From: Eretmocerus hayati
Lineage: Eukaryota; Arthropoda; Insecta; Hymenoptera; Aphelinidae
NCBI GenBank assembly: GCA_029851415.1
Contig: CM056744.1
Location: 66,086,172 to 66,150,171, forward strand
DNA length: 64,000 nt
Direction: 5' to 3'
The translations under genes were made by a program, and so were the position numbers. This document shows positions 1 through 14,200 of this stretch, in pieces (position 1 is the first letter of the stretch; every line of letters begins with the position of its first letter). Below the pieces are notes generated by a model. It did not search any database. It worked only from the letters and a program-made list of their open reading frames with translations, and was not told the origin of the DNA.

Positions 1-3000
1 TCCTAGGAAGGCAAATCAACCCGCGAATGCCCGGATACTCGAACCAAGAATCCTGTCGGTTGGAAAATCAACCCAACCCTAGGAAGGCAGATTAACCCGC
101 GAATGTCCGGAAGCTCGGACCGAAAATTCTGTCGGGGGAGAGGAAAACCTCGGAACCTAGGAAGGCAGATGAACCCGCGAATGCCCGCATGTTCGGACCA
201 AAAATTCTGCCGGGAGAGGAAATAACCCAAAAACCTAGGAAGGCAAATTAACCCGCGAATGCCCGGATGCTCGGACCGGAAATTCCGTCGGGGAGAAAAT
301 CAAACCCAAATCCTAGGAAGGCAAATTAACCCGCAAATGCCCGGATACTCGAACCAAGAATTCTGTTGGGGCGAAAATTACCCCGATACGTAGGGAATCA
401 GATTAACCCGCGAATGCCCGGATGCTGGGTCCAAAAATTCTTTCGGGGGAGAAAAAATCCCCAAAACCTAGGAAGTCAGATTAAACCGCAAATGCCCGGA
501 TACTCGAATCAAGAATTCTGTCAGGGGGAAAATCACCCCAAAACCTAGGGAGGCAGATTGACCCGCTAATGCCCGGATGATCGGTCCAAAAATTCTGTGG
601 GGCGAAAAAATAACCCAAAATTTAGGAAGGCAAATTAACCCGCGAATTCCCGGATGCTCGGACCGAAAATTCCGTCGGGGGAGAAAAGACCTCGAAAGCT
701 AGGAAGGCAGAGTAACCCGCGAATGCCCGGATTTCGGACCGAAAATTCTGTTGGGAGAGAAAATGACCCAAAAACCTAGGAAGGCAAATTAACCCGCGAA
801 TGCCCGGATGCTCGGACCGAAAATTCAGTCGGGGGGAAAATCAAACCCAAATCCTAGGAAGGCAAATTAACCCGCAAATGCCCGGATACTCGAACCAAGA
901 ATTCTGTCGGGGGGAAAATCACCCCAATCCTAGGAAGGCAGATTAACCCGCGAATGTACGGAAGCTCGGACCAAAAATTCCATCGGGGGAGAAAAAAACC
1001 CCGGAACCTAGGGAGCAGATCAACCCGCGAATGCCCGGATGTTCGGACCAAAAATTCTGTCGGGGAGGGAATCAAACCCAAATCCTAGGAGTGGAATTAA
1101 CCCGCGAATGCCCGGATAGTGGAACCAACAATTCCGTCGGGGAGGGAAATCACCCCGAAACCTAGGGAGGCAGATTAACCCGCGAATGCCCGGATTCTCG
1201 GACCAAAGATTCCGTCGGGGGAGAAAAGACCTCGAAAGCTAGGAAGGCAGAGTAACCAGCGAATGCCCGGATTTCGGACCAAAATTCTGTCGGGAGAGAA
1301 AATGACCCAAAAACATAGGAAGGCAGATTAACCCGCGAATGTCCGGATGCTCTGACCAAAAATTCTGTCGGGGGGAGAATCACCCCAGAACCTAGGAAGG
1401 TAGATTAACCCGCGAATGTCCGGATGTACGGACCAACAATTCTGTCGGGGGGCAAATAACCCCAAAACCTAGGAAGGCAGATTAACCCGCGAATGTCTGG
1501 ATGCTCGGACCAAAAATTCAGTCGGGGAGGAAATCAAACCCAAATCCTAGGAAGGCAAATTAACCCGCAAATGCCCGGATACTCGAATCAAGATTTCTGT
1601 CGGGGGAAAATCACCCCAAAACCTAGGAAGGCAGATTAACCCGCGAATGCCCGGATGCTCGGACCAAAAATTCCGTCGGGGGAGAAGAAACCTCGAAAGC
1701 TAGGAAGGCAAATTAACCCGCAAGTGCCCGGAAACTCGAAACAAGAATTCTGTCGGGGGAGAATCACCCCAAAACCTAGGGAGGCAGATTAACCAGCTAA
1801 TGCCCGGATACTCGGGCCAAAAATTCTGTCGAGGGAGGAAACAACCCCAATACCTAGGAAGGTGAGTTAAACCGCAAATGCCCGGATATTCGGACCGAGA
1901 ATTCTGTCGGGGAGAAAATCAAACCCAAATCCTAGAAAAGGAATTAACACGCAAATGCCTGGATACTGGAACCAAGAATTCTGTCGGGGGGAAAATCACC
2001 CAAGGAACCTAGGAAGGCAGATTAACCCGCGAATGCCCGGATGCTCGGACCAAAAATTCCGTCGGGGGGGAAATCACCCCGAAACCTAGGAAGGCATATT
2101 AACCCGCGAATGCCCGGATTCTCGGACCAAAGGCTCCGTCGGGGGAGAAAAGACCTCGAAAGCTAGGAAGGCAGAGTAACCCGCGAATGCCCGGATACTC
2201 GGGCCAAAAATTCTGTCGAGGGAGGGAACAACCCCAATACCTAGGAAGGTGAGTTAAACCGCAAATGCCCGGATATTCGGACCGAGAATTCTGTCGGGGA
2301 GAAAATCAAACCCAAATCCTAGGAAGGCACATCAACCCGCGAATGCCTGGTCACTCGAACCAAGAATTCTGTCGGGGAGGGAATCAAACCGAAATCCTAG
2401 AAAAGGAATTAACCCGCAAATGCCTGGATACTGGAACCAAGAATTCTGTCGGGGGGAAAATCACCCCAAAACCGAGGAAGGCAGATTAACCCGCGAATGT
2501 CCGGATGCTCGGACCGAAAATTCCGTCGGGGGGGAAAATCAACCCGAAACCTAGGAAGGCAGATTAACCCGCGAATGCCCGGATGCTCGGACCAAAAATT
2601 CCGTCGGGGAGAAAATCAAACCCAAATCCTAGGAAGGCAAATCAACCCGCAGATGCCCGGATCCTCGAACCAAGAATTCTGTCGGGGGGGAAAATCACCC
2701 AAGGAACCTAGGAAGGCAGATTAACCCGCGAATGCCCGGATGCTCGGACCAAAAATTCCGTCGGGGGGGGAATCACCCCGAAACCTAGGAAGGCAGATTA
2801 ACCCGCGAATGCCCGGATTCTCGGACCGAAGGCTCCGTCGGGGGAGAAAAGACCTAGAAAACTAGGAAGGCAGAGTAACCCGCGAATGCCCGGATTGCGG
2901 ACCAAAAATTCTGTCGGGAGAGAAAATGACCCAAAATTCTAGGAAGGCAAATTTACCCGCGAATGCCCGGATGCTCGGACCGAAAATTCAGTCGGGGGAT

Positions 3001-4440
3001 GAATCAAACCCAAATCCTAGGAAGGCAAATTAACCCGCAAATGCCCGGATACTCGAACCCAGAATTCTGTCGGGGGGAAAATCACCCCAATCCTAGGAAG
3101 GCAGATTAACCCGCGAATGTCCGGAAGCTCGGACCAAAAATTCCATCGGGGGAGAAGAAAAACCTCGGAACCTAGGGAGGCAGATCAACCCGCGAATGCC
3201 CGGATGTTCGGACCAAAAATTCTGTCGGGCGAGAGAATAACCCAAAAACCTAGGAAGGTGAATAAAACCGCAAATGCCCGGATGCTCGGACCAAAAATTC
3301 CGTCGGGGGGGGGGGAAATCACCCCGAAACCTAGGAAGGCAGATTAACCCGCGAATGCCCGGATTCTCGGACCAAAGGCTCCGTCGGGGGAGAAAAGACC
3401 TCGAAAGCTAGGAAGGCAGAGTAACCCGCGAATGCCCGGATTGCGGACCAAAAATTCTGTCGGGAGAGAAAATCACCCAAAATTCTAGGAAGGCAAATTT
3501 ACCCGCGAATGCCCGGATGCTCGGACCGAAAATTCAGTCGGGGAATAAATCAAACCCAAATCCTAGGAAGGCAAATTAACCCGCAAATGCCCGGATACTC
3601 GAACCTAGAATTCTGTCGGGGGGAAAATCACCCCAATCCTAGGAAGGCAGATTAACCCGCGAATGTCCGGAAGCTCGGACCAAAAATTCCATCGGGGGAG
3701 GAGAAAAACCTCGGAACCTAGGAAGGCAGATCAACCCGCGAATGCCCGGATGTTCGAACCAAGAATTCTGTCGGGGGGGAGGGGGAAATCACCCCGATAC
3801 CTAGGGAATCAGATTAACCCGCGAATGCCCGGATGCTCGGTCCAAAAATTCTGTCGGGGGAGAAAACAACCCCAAAACCTAGGAAGGTGAATAAAACCGC
3901 AAATGCCCGGATGCTCGGACCAAAAATTCCGTCGGGGGGGAAATCACCCCGAAACCTAGGAAGGCAGATTAACCCGCGAATGCCCGGATTCTCGGACCAA
4001 AGGCTCCGTCGGGGGAGAAAAGACCTCGAAAGCTAGGAAGGCAGAGTAACCCGCGAATGCCCGGATTGCGGACCAAAAATTCTGTCGGGAGAGAAAATGA
4101 CCCAAAATTCTAGGAAGGCAAATTTACCCGCGAATGCCCGGATGCTCGGACCGAAAATTCAGTCGGGGAATAAATCAAACCCAAATCCTAGGAAGGAAAA
4201 TTAACCCGCAAATGCCCGGATACTCGAACCAAGAATTCTGTCGGGGGGAAAATCACCCCAATCCTAGGAAGGCAGATTATCCCGCGAATGTCCGGAAGCT
4301 CGGACCAAAAATTCCATCGGGGGAGAAGAAAAACCTCGGAACCTAGGAAGGCAGATCAACCCGCGAATGCCCGGATGTTCGGACCGAAAATTCTGTCGGG
4401 CGAGAAAATAACCCAAAAACTTAGGAAGGCAAATTAACCC
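1..4440 (+). repeat. Higher-order satellite block A, copy 1
   Basis: This 4.4-kb run of monomers recurs at 15806-20242. The offset is 15805 bp at the start and 15802 bp near the end, about 204 monomers. Individual monomer variants match in order, including the shortened monomer near 715-745 and the G-run monomer near 3770. The copies part at about 4440 and 20242. Confidence 0.88.
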
Positions 4441-6003
4441 GCGAATGCCCGGATGCTCGGTCCAAAAATTCTTTCGGGGGAGAAAAAATCCCCAAAACCT
4501 AGGAAGGTAGATTAAACCGCAAATTCCCGGATACTCGAATCAAGAATTCTGTCAGGGGGAAAATCACCCCAAAACCTAGGGAGGCAGATTGACCCGCTAA
4601 TGCCCGGATGCTCGGTCCAAAAATTCTGTGGGGCGAAAAAATAACCCAAAATTTAGGAAGGCAAATCAACCCGCAGATGCCCGGATCCTCGAACCAAGAA
4701 TTCTGTCGGGGGGAAAATCACCCAAGGAACCTAGGAAGGCAGATTAACCCGCGAATGCCCGGATGCTCGGACCAAAAATTCCGTCGGGGGGGAAATCACC
4801 CCGAAACCTAGGAAGGCAGATTAACCCGCGAATGCCCGGATTCTCGGACCAAAGGCTCCGTCGGGGGAGAAAAGACCTCGAAAGCTAGGAAGGCAGAGTA
4901 ACCCGCGAATGCCCGGATTGCGGACCAAAAATTCTGTCGGGAGAGAGAATGACCCCAAAACCTAGGAAGGTGAATAAAACCGCAAATGCCCGGATGCTCG
5001 GACCAAAGGCTCCGTCGGGGGAGAAAAGACCTCGAAAGCTAGGAAGGCAGAGTAACCCGCGAATGCCCGGATTGCGGACCAAAAATTCTGTCGGGAGAGA
5101 AAATGACCCAAAATTCTAGGAAGGCAAATTTACCCGCGAATGCCCGGATGCTCGGACCGAAAATTCAGTCGGGGAATAAATCAAACCCAAATCCTAGGAA
5201 GGAAAATTAACCCGCAAATGCCCGGATACTCGAACCAAGAATTCTGTCGGGGGGAAAATCACCCCAATCCTAGGAAGGCAGATTATCCCGCGAATGTCCG
5301 GAAGCTCGGACCAAAAATTCCATCGGGGGAGAAGAAAAACCTCGGAACCTAGGAAGGCAGATCAACCCGCGAATGCCCGGATGTTCGGACCGAAAATTCT
5401 GTCGGGCGAGAAAATAACCCAAAAACTTAGGAAGGCAAATTAACCCGCGAATGCCCGGATGCTCGGTCCAAAAATTCTTTCGGGGGAGAAAAAATCCCCA
5501 AAACCTAGGAAGGTAGATTAAACCGCAAATTCCCGGATACTCGAATCAAGAATTCTGTCAGGAGGAAAATCACCCCAAAACCTAGGGAGGCAGATTGACC
5601 CGCTAATGCCCGGATGCTCGGTCCAAAAATTCTGTGGGGCGAAAAAATAACCCAAAATTTAGGAAGGCAAATCAACCCGCAGATGCCCGGATCCTCGAAC
5701 CAAGAATTCTGTCGGGGGGAAAATCACCCAAGGAACCTAGGAAGGCAGATTAACCCGCGAATGCCCGGATGCTCGGACCAAAAATTCCGTCGGGGGGGAA
5801 ATCACCCCGAAACCTAGGAAGGCAGATTAACCCGCGAATGCCCGGATTCTCGGACCAAAGGCTCCGTCGGGGGAGAAAAGACCTCGAAAGCTAGGAAGGC
5901 AGAGTAACCCGCGAATGCCCGGATTGCGGACCAAAAATTCTGTCGGGAGAGAGAATGACCCCAAAACCTAGGAAGGTGAATAAAACCGCAAATGCCCGGA
6001 TGC
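3992..6003 (+). repeat. Tandem duplication of a 13-monomer (1006-bp) unit
   Basis: 3992-4997 and 4998-6003 are adjacent, nearly identical 1006-bp copies. The join lies inside a monomer just after GCTCGGACC, where the sequence switches to AAAGGCTCC. This is what unequal crossing-over between misaligned monomers would leave. Confidence 0.88.
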
Positions 6004-7990
6004 TCGGACCGGAAATTCTGTCGGGGAGATAATCAAACCCAAATCCTAGCGAGGCAAAACACCCCGCAAATGCCCGGATACTCGAACCAAGAATTCTGTC
6101 GGGGAGAAAATCAAACCCAAATCCTAGGAAGGCACATCAACCCGCGAAGGCCTGATCACTCGAACCAAGAATTCTGTCGGGGAGGGAATCAAACCCAAAT
6201 CCTAGAAAAGGAATTAACCCGCAAATGCCTGGATACTGGAACCAAGAATTCTGTCGGGGGTAAATCGCCCCAAAACCGAGGAAGGCAGATTAACCCGCGA
6301 ATGTCCGGATGCTCGGACCAAAAATTCCGTCGGGGGGGAAAATCAACCCGAAACCTAGGAAGGCAGATTAACCCGCAAATGCCCGGAAACTCGGACCGAA
6401 AATTCTGTCGGGGAGAAAATCAAACCCAAATCCTAGGAAGGCAAATCAACCCGCGAATGCCCGGATACTCGAACCAAGAATCCTGTCGGTTGGAAAATCA
6501 ACCCAACCCTAGGAAGGCAGATGAACCCGCGAATGTCCGGAAGCTCGGACCAAAAATTCTGTCGGGGGAGAGGAAAACCTCGGAACCTAGGAAGGCAGAT
6601 TAACCCGCGAATGCCCGCATGTTCGGACCGGAAATTCCGTCGGGGAGAAAATCAAACCCAAATCCTAGGAAGGCAAATTAACCCGCAAATGCCCGGATAC
6701 TCGAACCAAGAATTCTGTCGGGGCGAAAATCACCCCAAATTCTAGGGAGGCAGATTAACCCGCGAACGCCCGGAAGCTCGGTCCAAAAATCCTGTCGGAG
6801 GAGAAAACAACCCCAATACCTAGGAAAATAAGTTAAACTGCCAATGCCCGAATACTCGGACCGAAAATTCTGTCGGGGAGAAAATCAAACCCAAACCCTA
6901 GGAAGGCAAATTAACCCGCAAATGCCCAGATACTCGAATCAAGAATTCTGTCGGGGGAAAATCACCCCAAAACCTAGGGAGGCAGATTAACCCGCTAATG
7001 CCCGAATGCTCGGTCCAAGAATTCTGTTGGGGGAGGAAACAACCCCAAAACCTAGGAAGGTGAGTTAAACCACAAATGCCCGGATATTCCGACCGAAAAT
7101 TCTGTCGGGGAGAAAATCAAACCCAAATCCTAGGAAGGCAGATTAACCCGCGAATGTCCGGAAGCTCGGACCAAAAATTCTGTCGGGGGAGAGGAAAACC
7201 TCGGAACCTAGGAAGGCAGATTGACCCGCGAATGACCGGATTCTCGGACAACAAATTCTGTCGGGGGAGAAAAAATCTCGAAACTTAGGAAGGCAGATTA
7301 ACCCGCGAATGCCCGGATTTCTGACCAAAAATTCTGTCGGGGAGAAAATCAAACCCAAATCCTTGGAGGGCCAATTAACCCGCAAATGCCCGGAAACTCG
7401 AACCAAGAATTCTGTCGGGGCGAGAATCACCCCTAATTCTAGGAAGGCTGATTAACCCGAGAATGCCCGGATGCTCGGTCCAAAAATTCTGTCGGGGGAG
7501 AAAACAACCCCAATAGCTAGGAGAATAAGTTAAACCGCAAATGCCCGAATACTCGGACCGAAACTTCTGTCGGGGAGAAAATCAACCCAACCCTAGGAAG
7601 GCAGATTAACCCGCGAATGTCCGCATGTTCGGACCAAAAATTCTGGCGGGAGAGGAAATAACCCAAAAACCTAGGAAGGCAAATTAACCCGCGAATGCCC
7701 GGATGCTCGGACCAGAAATTCCGTCGGGGAGAAAATCAAACCCAAATCCTAGGAAGGCAAATCAACCCGCGAATGCCCGGATACTCGAACCAAGAATCCT
7801 GTCGGTTGGAAAATCAACCCAACCCTAGGAAGGCAGATTAACCCGCGAATGTCCGGAAGCTCGGACCGAAAATTCTGTCGGGGGAGAGGAAAACCTCGGA
7901 ACCTAGGAAGGCAGATGAACCCGCGAATGCCCGCATGTTCGGACCAAAAATTCTGCCGGGAGAGGAAATAACCCAAAAACCTAGGAAGGC
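4998..7990 (+). repeat. Higher-order satellite block C, copy 1
   Basis: About 3.0 kb recurs at 8255-11247 with a constant offset of 3257 bp (42 monomers). The 612-bp stretch at 5992-6603 differs from 9249-9860 at only a few positions. The copies separate at about 7990, where this one continues with GATCAACCC and the other with AATTAACCC. Confidence 0.9.
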
Positions 7991-8254
7991 AGATCAACCC
8001 GCGAATGCCCGGATGTTCGAACCAAGAATTCTGTCGGGGGGGAGGGGGAAATCACCCCGATACCTGGGGAATCAGATTAACCCGCGAATGCCCGGATGCT
8101 CGGTCCAAAAATTCTGTCGGGGGAGAAAACAACCCCAAAACCTAGGAAGGTGAATAAAACCGCAAATGCCCGGATGCTCGGACCAAAAATTCCGTCGGGG
8201 GGGAAATCACCCCGAAACCTAGGAAGGCAGATTAACCCGCGAATGCCCGGATTC

Positions 8255-11247
8255 TCGGACCAAAGGCTCCGTCGGGGGAGAAAAGACCTCGAAAGCTAGG
8301 AAGGCAGAGTAACCCGCGAATGCCCGGATTGCGGACCAAAAATTCTGTCGGGAGAGAAAATGACCCAAAATTCTAGGAAGGCAAATTTACCCGCGAATGC
8401 CCGGATGCTCGGACCGAAAATTCAGTCGGGGAATAAATCAAACCCAAATCCTAGGAAGGAAAATTAACCCGCAAATGCCCGGATACTCGAACCAAGAATT
8501 CTGTCGGGGGGAAAATCACCCCAATCCTAGGAAGGCAGATTATCCCGCGAATGTCCGGAAGCTCGGACCAAAAATTCCATCGGGGGAGAAGAAAAACCTC
8601 GGAACCTAGGAAGGCAGATCAACCCGCGAATGCCCGGATGTTCGGACCGAAAATTCTGTCGGGCGAGAAAATAACCCAAAAACTTAGGAAGGCAAATTAA
8701 CCCGCGAATGCCCGGATGCTCGGTCCAAAAATTCTTTCGGGGGAGAAAAAATCCCCAAAACCTAGGAAGGTAGATTAAACCGCAAATTCCCGGATACTCG
8801 AATCAAGAATTCTGTCAGGGGGAAAATCACCCCAAAACCTAGGGAGGCAGATTGACCCGCTAATGCCCGGATGCTCGGTCCAAAAATTCTGTGGGGCGAA
8901 AAAATAACCCAAAATTTAGGAAGGCAAATCAACCCGCAGATGCCCGGATCCTCGAACCAAGAATTCTGTCGGGGGGAAAATCACCCAAGGAACCTAGGAA
9001 GGCAGATTAACCCGCGAATGCCCGGATGCTCGGACCAAAAATTCCGTCGGGGGGGAAATCACCCCGAAACCTAGGAAGGCAGATTAACCCGCGAATGCCC
9101 GGATTCTCGGACCAAAGGCTCCGTCGGGGGAGAAAAGACCTCGAAAGCTAGGAAGGCAGAGTAACCCGCGAATGCCCGGATTGCGGACCAAAAATTCTGT
9201 CGGGAGAGAGAATGACCCCAAAACCTAGGAAGGTGAATAAAACCGCAAATGCCCGGATGCTCGGACCGGAAATACTGTCGGGGAGATAATCAAACCCAAA
9301 TCCTAGCGAGGCAAAACACCCCGCAAATGCCCGGATACTCGAACCAAGAATTCTGTCGGGGAGAAAATCAAACCCAAATCCTAGGAAGGCACATCAACCC
9401 GCGAAGGCCTGATCACTCGAACCAAGAATTCTGTCGGGGAGGGAATCAAACCCAAATCCTAGAAAAGGAATTAACCCGCAAATGCCTGGATACTGGAACC
9501 AAGAATTCTGTCGGGGGTAAATCGCCCCAAAACCGAAGAAGGCAGATTAACCCGCGAATGTCCGGATGCTCGGACCAAAAATTCCGTCGGGGGGCAAAAT
9601 CAACCCGAAACCTAGGAAGGCAGATTAACCCGCAAATGCCCGGAAACTCGGACCGAAAATTCTGTCGGGGAGAAAATCAAACCCAAATCCTAGGAAGGCA
9701 AATCAACCCGCGAATGCCTGGATACTCGAACCAAGAATCCTGTCGGTTGGAAAATCAACCCAACCCTAGGAAGGCAGATGAACCCGCGAATGTCCGGAAG
9801 CTCGGACCAAAAATTCTGTCGGGGGAGAGGAAAACCTCGGAACCTAGGAAGGCAGATTAACCCGCGAATGCCCGCATGTTCGGACCGGAAATTCCGTCGG
9901 GGAGAAAATCAAACCCAAATCCTAGGAAGGCAAATTAACCCGCAAATGCCCGGATACTCGAACCAAGAATTCTGTCGGGGCGAAAATCACCCCAAATTCT
10001 AGGGAGGCAGATTAACCCGCGAACGCCCGGAAGCTCGGTCCAAAAATCCTGTCGGAGGAGAAAACAACCCCAATACCTAGGAAAATAAGTTAAACTGCCA
10101 ATGCCCGAATACTCGGACCGAAAATTCTGTCGGGGAGAAAATCAAACCCAAACCCTAGGAAGGCAAATTAACCCGCAAATGCCCAGATACTCGAATCAAG
10201 AATTCTGTCGGGGGAAAATCACCCCAAAACCTAGGGAGGCAGATTAACCCGCTAATGCCCGAATGCTCGGTCCAAGAATTCTGTTGGGGGAGGAAACAAC
10301 CCCAAAACCTAGGAAGGTGAGTTAAACCACAAATGCCCGGATATTCCGACCGAAAATTCTGTCGGGGAGAAAATCAAACCCAAATCCTAGGAAGGCAGAT
10401 TAACCCGCGAATGTCCGGAAGCTCGGACCAAAAATTCTGTCGGGGGAGAGGAAAACCTCGGAACCTAGGAAGGCAGATTGACCCGCGAATGACCGGATTC
10501 TCGGACAACAAATTCTGTCGGGGGAGAAAAAATCTCGAAACTTAGGAAGGCAGATTAACCCGCGAATGCCCGGATTTCTGACCAAAAATTCTGTCGGGGA
10601 GAAAATCAAACCCAAATCCTTGGAGGGCAAATTAACCCGCAAATGCCCGGAAACTCGAACCAAGAATTCTGTCGGGGCGAGAATCACCCCTAATTCTAGG
10701 AAGGCTGATTAACCCGAGAATGCCCGGATGCTCGGTCCAAAAATTCTGTCGGGGGAGAAAACAACCCCAATAGCTAGGAGAATAAGTTAAACCGCAAATG
10801 CCCGAATACTCGGACCGAAACTTCTGTCGGGGAGAAAATCAACCCAACCCTAGGAAGGCAGATTAACCCGCGAATGTCCGCATGTTCGGACCAAAAATTC
10901 TGGCGGGAGAGGAAATAACCCAAAAACCTAGGAAGGCAAATTAACCCGCGAATGCCCGGATGCTCGGACCAGAAATTCCGTCGGGGAGAAAATCAAACCC
11001 AAATCCTAGGAAGGCAAATCAACCCGCGAATGCCCGGATACTCGAACCAAGAATCCTGTCGGTTGGAAAATCAACCGAACCCTAGGAAGGCAGATTAACC
11101 CGCGAATGTCCGGAAGCTCGGACCGAAAATTCTGTCGGGGGAGAGGAAAACCTCGGAACCTAGGAAGGCAGATGAACCCGCGAATGCCCGCATGTTCGGA
11201 CCAAAAATTCTGCCGGGAGAGGAAATAACCCAAAAACCTAGGAAGGC
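8255..11247 (+). repeat. Higher-order satellite block C, copy 2
   Basis: Second copy of 4998-7990. To its left, 8002-8254 matches block A around 3739-3991 at an offset of 4263 bp, which equals 3257 + 1006. The two duplications are therefore nested rather than independent. Confidence 0.9.
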
Positions 11248-14200
11248 AAATTAACCCGCGAATGCCCGGATGCTCGGACCGGAAATTCCGTCGGGGAGAA
11301 AATCAAACCCAAATCCTAGGAAGGCAAATTAACCCGCAAATGCCCGGATACTCGAACCAAGAATTCTGTTGGGGCGAAAATTACCCCGATACGTAGGGAA
11401 TCAGATTAACCCGCGAATGCCCGGATGCTGGGTCCAAAAATTCTTTCGGGGGAGAAAAAATCCCCAAAACCTAGGAAGTCAGATTAAACCGCAAATGCCC
11501 GGATACTCAAATCAAGAATTCTGTCAGGGGGAAAATCACCCCAAAACCTAGGGAGGCAGATTAACCCGCGAATGTCCGCATGTTCGGACCAAAAATTCTG
11601 GCGGGAGAGGAAATAACCCAAAAACCTAGGAAGGCAAATTAACCCGCGAATGCCCGGATGCTCGGACCAGAAATTCCGTCGGGGAGAAAATCAAACCCAA
11701 ATCCTAGGAAGGCAAATCAACCCGCGAATGCCCGGATACTCGAACCAAGAATCCTGTCGGTTGGAAAATCAACCCAACCCTAGGAAGGCAGATTAACCCG
11801 CGAATGTCCGGAAGCTCGGACCGAAAATTCTGTCGGGGGAGAGGAAAACCTCGGAACCTAGGAAGGCAGATGAACCCGCGAATGCCCGCATGTTCGGACC
11901 AAAAATTCTGCCGGGAGAGGAAATAACCCAAAAACCTAGGAAGGCAAATTAACCCGCGAATGCCCGGATGCTCGGACCGGAAATTCCGTCGGGGAGAAAA
12001 TCAAACCCAAATCCTAGGAAGGCAAATTAACCCGCAAATGCCCGGATACTCGAACCAAGAATTCTGTCGGGGCGAAAATCACCCCAAATTCTAGGGAGGC
12101 AGATTAACCCGCGAACGCCCGGAAGCTCGGTCCAAAAATTCTGTCGGAGGAGAAAACAACCCCAATACCTAGGAAAATAAGTTAAACTGCCAATGCCCGA
12201 ATACTCGGACCGAAAATTCTGTCGGGGAGAAAATCAAACCCAAACCCTAGGAAGGCAAATTAACCCGCAAATGCCCAGATACTCGAATCAAGGATTCTGT
12301 CGGGGGAAAATCACCCCAAAACCTAGGGAGGCAGATTAACCCGCTAATGCCCGAATGCTCGGTCCAAGAATTCTGTTGGGGGAGGAAACAACCCCAAAAC
12401 CTAGGAAGGTGAGTTAAACCGCAAATGCCCGGATATTCCGACCGAAAATTCTGTCGGGGAGAAAATCAAACCCAAATCCTAGGAAGGCAGATTATTCCGC
12501 GAATGTCCGGAAGCTCGGACCAAAAATTCTGTCGGGGGAGAGGAAAACCTCGGAACCTAGGAAGGCAGATTAACCCGCGAATGACCGGATTCTCGGACAA
12601 CAAATTCTGTCGGGGGAGAAAAAACCTCGAAACTTAGGAAGGCAGATTAACCCGCGAATGCCCGGATTTCTGACCAAAAATTCTGTCGGGAAGAAAATCA
12701 AACCCAAATCCTTGGAGGGCAAATTAACCCGCAAATGCCCGGAAACTCGAACCAAGAATTCTGTCGGGGCGAGAATCACCCCAAATTCTAGGAAGGCTGA
12801 TTAACCCGAGAATGCCCGGATGCTCGGTCCAAAAATTCTGTCGGGGGAGAAAACAACCCCAATAGCTAGGAAAATGAGTTAAACCGTCAATGCCCGAATA
12901 CTCGGACTGAAACTTCTGTCGGGGAGAAAATCAACCCAACCCTAGGAAGGCAGATTAACCCGCGAATGTCCGCATGTTCGGACCAAAAATTCTGCCGGGA
13001 GAGGAAATAACCCAAAAACCTAGGAAGGCAAATTAACCCGCGAATGCCCGGATGCTCGGACCGGAAATTCCGTCGGGGAGAAAATCAAACCCAAATCCTA
13101 GGAAGGCAAATCAACCCGCGAATGCCCGGATACTCGAACCAAGAATCCTGTCGGTTGGAAAATCAACCCAACCCTAGGGAGGCAGATTAACCCGCGAATG
13201 TCCGGAAGCTCGGACCGAAAATTCTGTCGGGGGAGAGCAAAACCTCGGAACCTAGGAAGGCAGATGAACCCGCGAATGCCCGCATGTTCGGACCAAGAAT
13301 TCTGCCGGGAGAGGAAATAACCCAAAAACCTAGGAAGGCAAATTAACCCGCGAATGCCCGGATGCTCGGACCGGAAATTCCGTCGGGGAGAAAATCAAAC
13401 CCAAATCCTAGGAAGGCAAATTAACCCGCAAATGCCCGGATACTCGAACCAAGAATTCTGTTGGGGCGAAAATTACCCCGATACGTAGGGAATCAGATTA
13501 ACCCGCGAATGCCCGGATGCTCGGTCCAAAAATTCTTTCGGGGGAGAAAAAATCCCCAAAACCTAGGAAAGTAGATTAAACCGCAAATGCCCGGATACTC
13601 GAATCAAGAATTCTGTCAGGGGGAAAATCACCCCAAAACCTAGGGAGGCAGATTGACCCGCTAATGCCCGGATGCTCGGTCCAAAAATTCTGTGGGGCGA
13701 AAAAATAATCCAAAATTTAGGAAGGCAAATCAACCCGCAGATGCCCGGATCCTCGAACCAAGAATTCTGTCGGAGGGAAAATCACCCAAGGAACCTAGGA
13801 AGGCAGATTAACCCGCGAATGCCCGGATGCTCGGACCAAAAATTCCGTCGGGTGGGAAATCACCCCGAAACCTAGGAAGGCAGATTAACCCGCGAATGCC
13901 CGGATTCTCGGACCAAAGGCTCCGTCGGGGGAGAAAAGACCTCGAAAGCTAGGAAGGCAGAGTAACCCGTGAATGCCCGGATTGCGGACCAAAAATTCTG
14001 TCGGGAGAGAGAATGACCCCAAAACCCAGGAAGGTGAATAAAACCGCAAATGCCCGGATGCTCGGACCGGAAATTCTGTCGGGGAGATAATCAAACCCAA
14101 ATCCTAGCGAGGCAAAACACCCCGCAAATGCCCGGATACTCGAACGAAGAATTCTGTCGGGGAGAAAATCAAACCCAAATCCTAGGAAGGCACATCAACC

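Noticed and set aside
45..75. CENP-B-box-like motif in monomers with TCGGTTGGAAAATC
   Set aside because: It lacks the required CGGG half of the box and occurs only in a minority monomer type.
5992..6603. 203-codon frame in the satellite, repeated at 9249-9860, as a repeat protein gene
   Set aside because: It is a run of satellite monomers whose lengths keep one frame. The opposite strand is also open nearby, there is no gene context, and neighbouring monomers break the frame at once.
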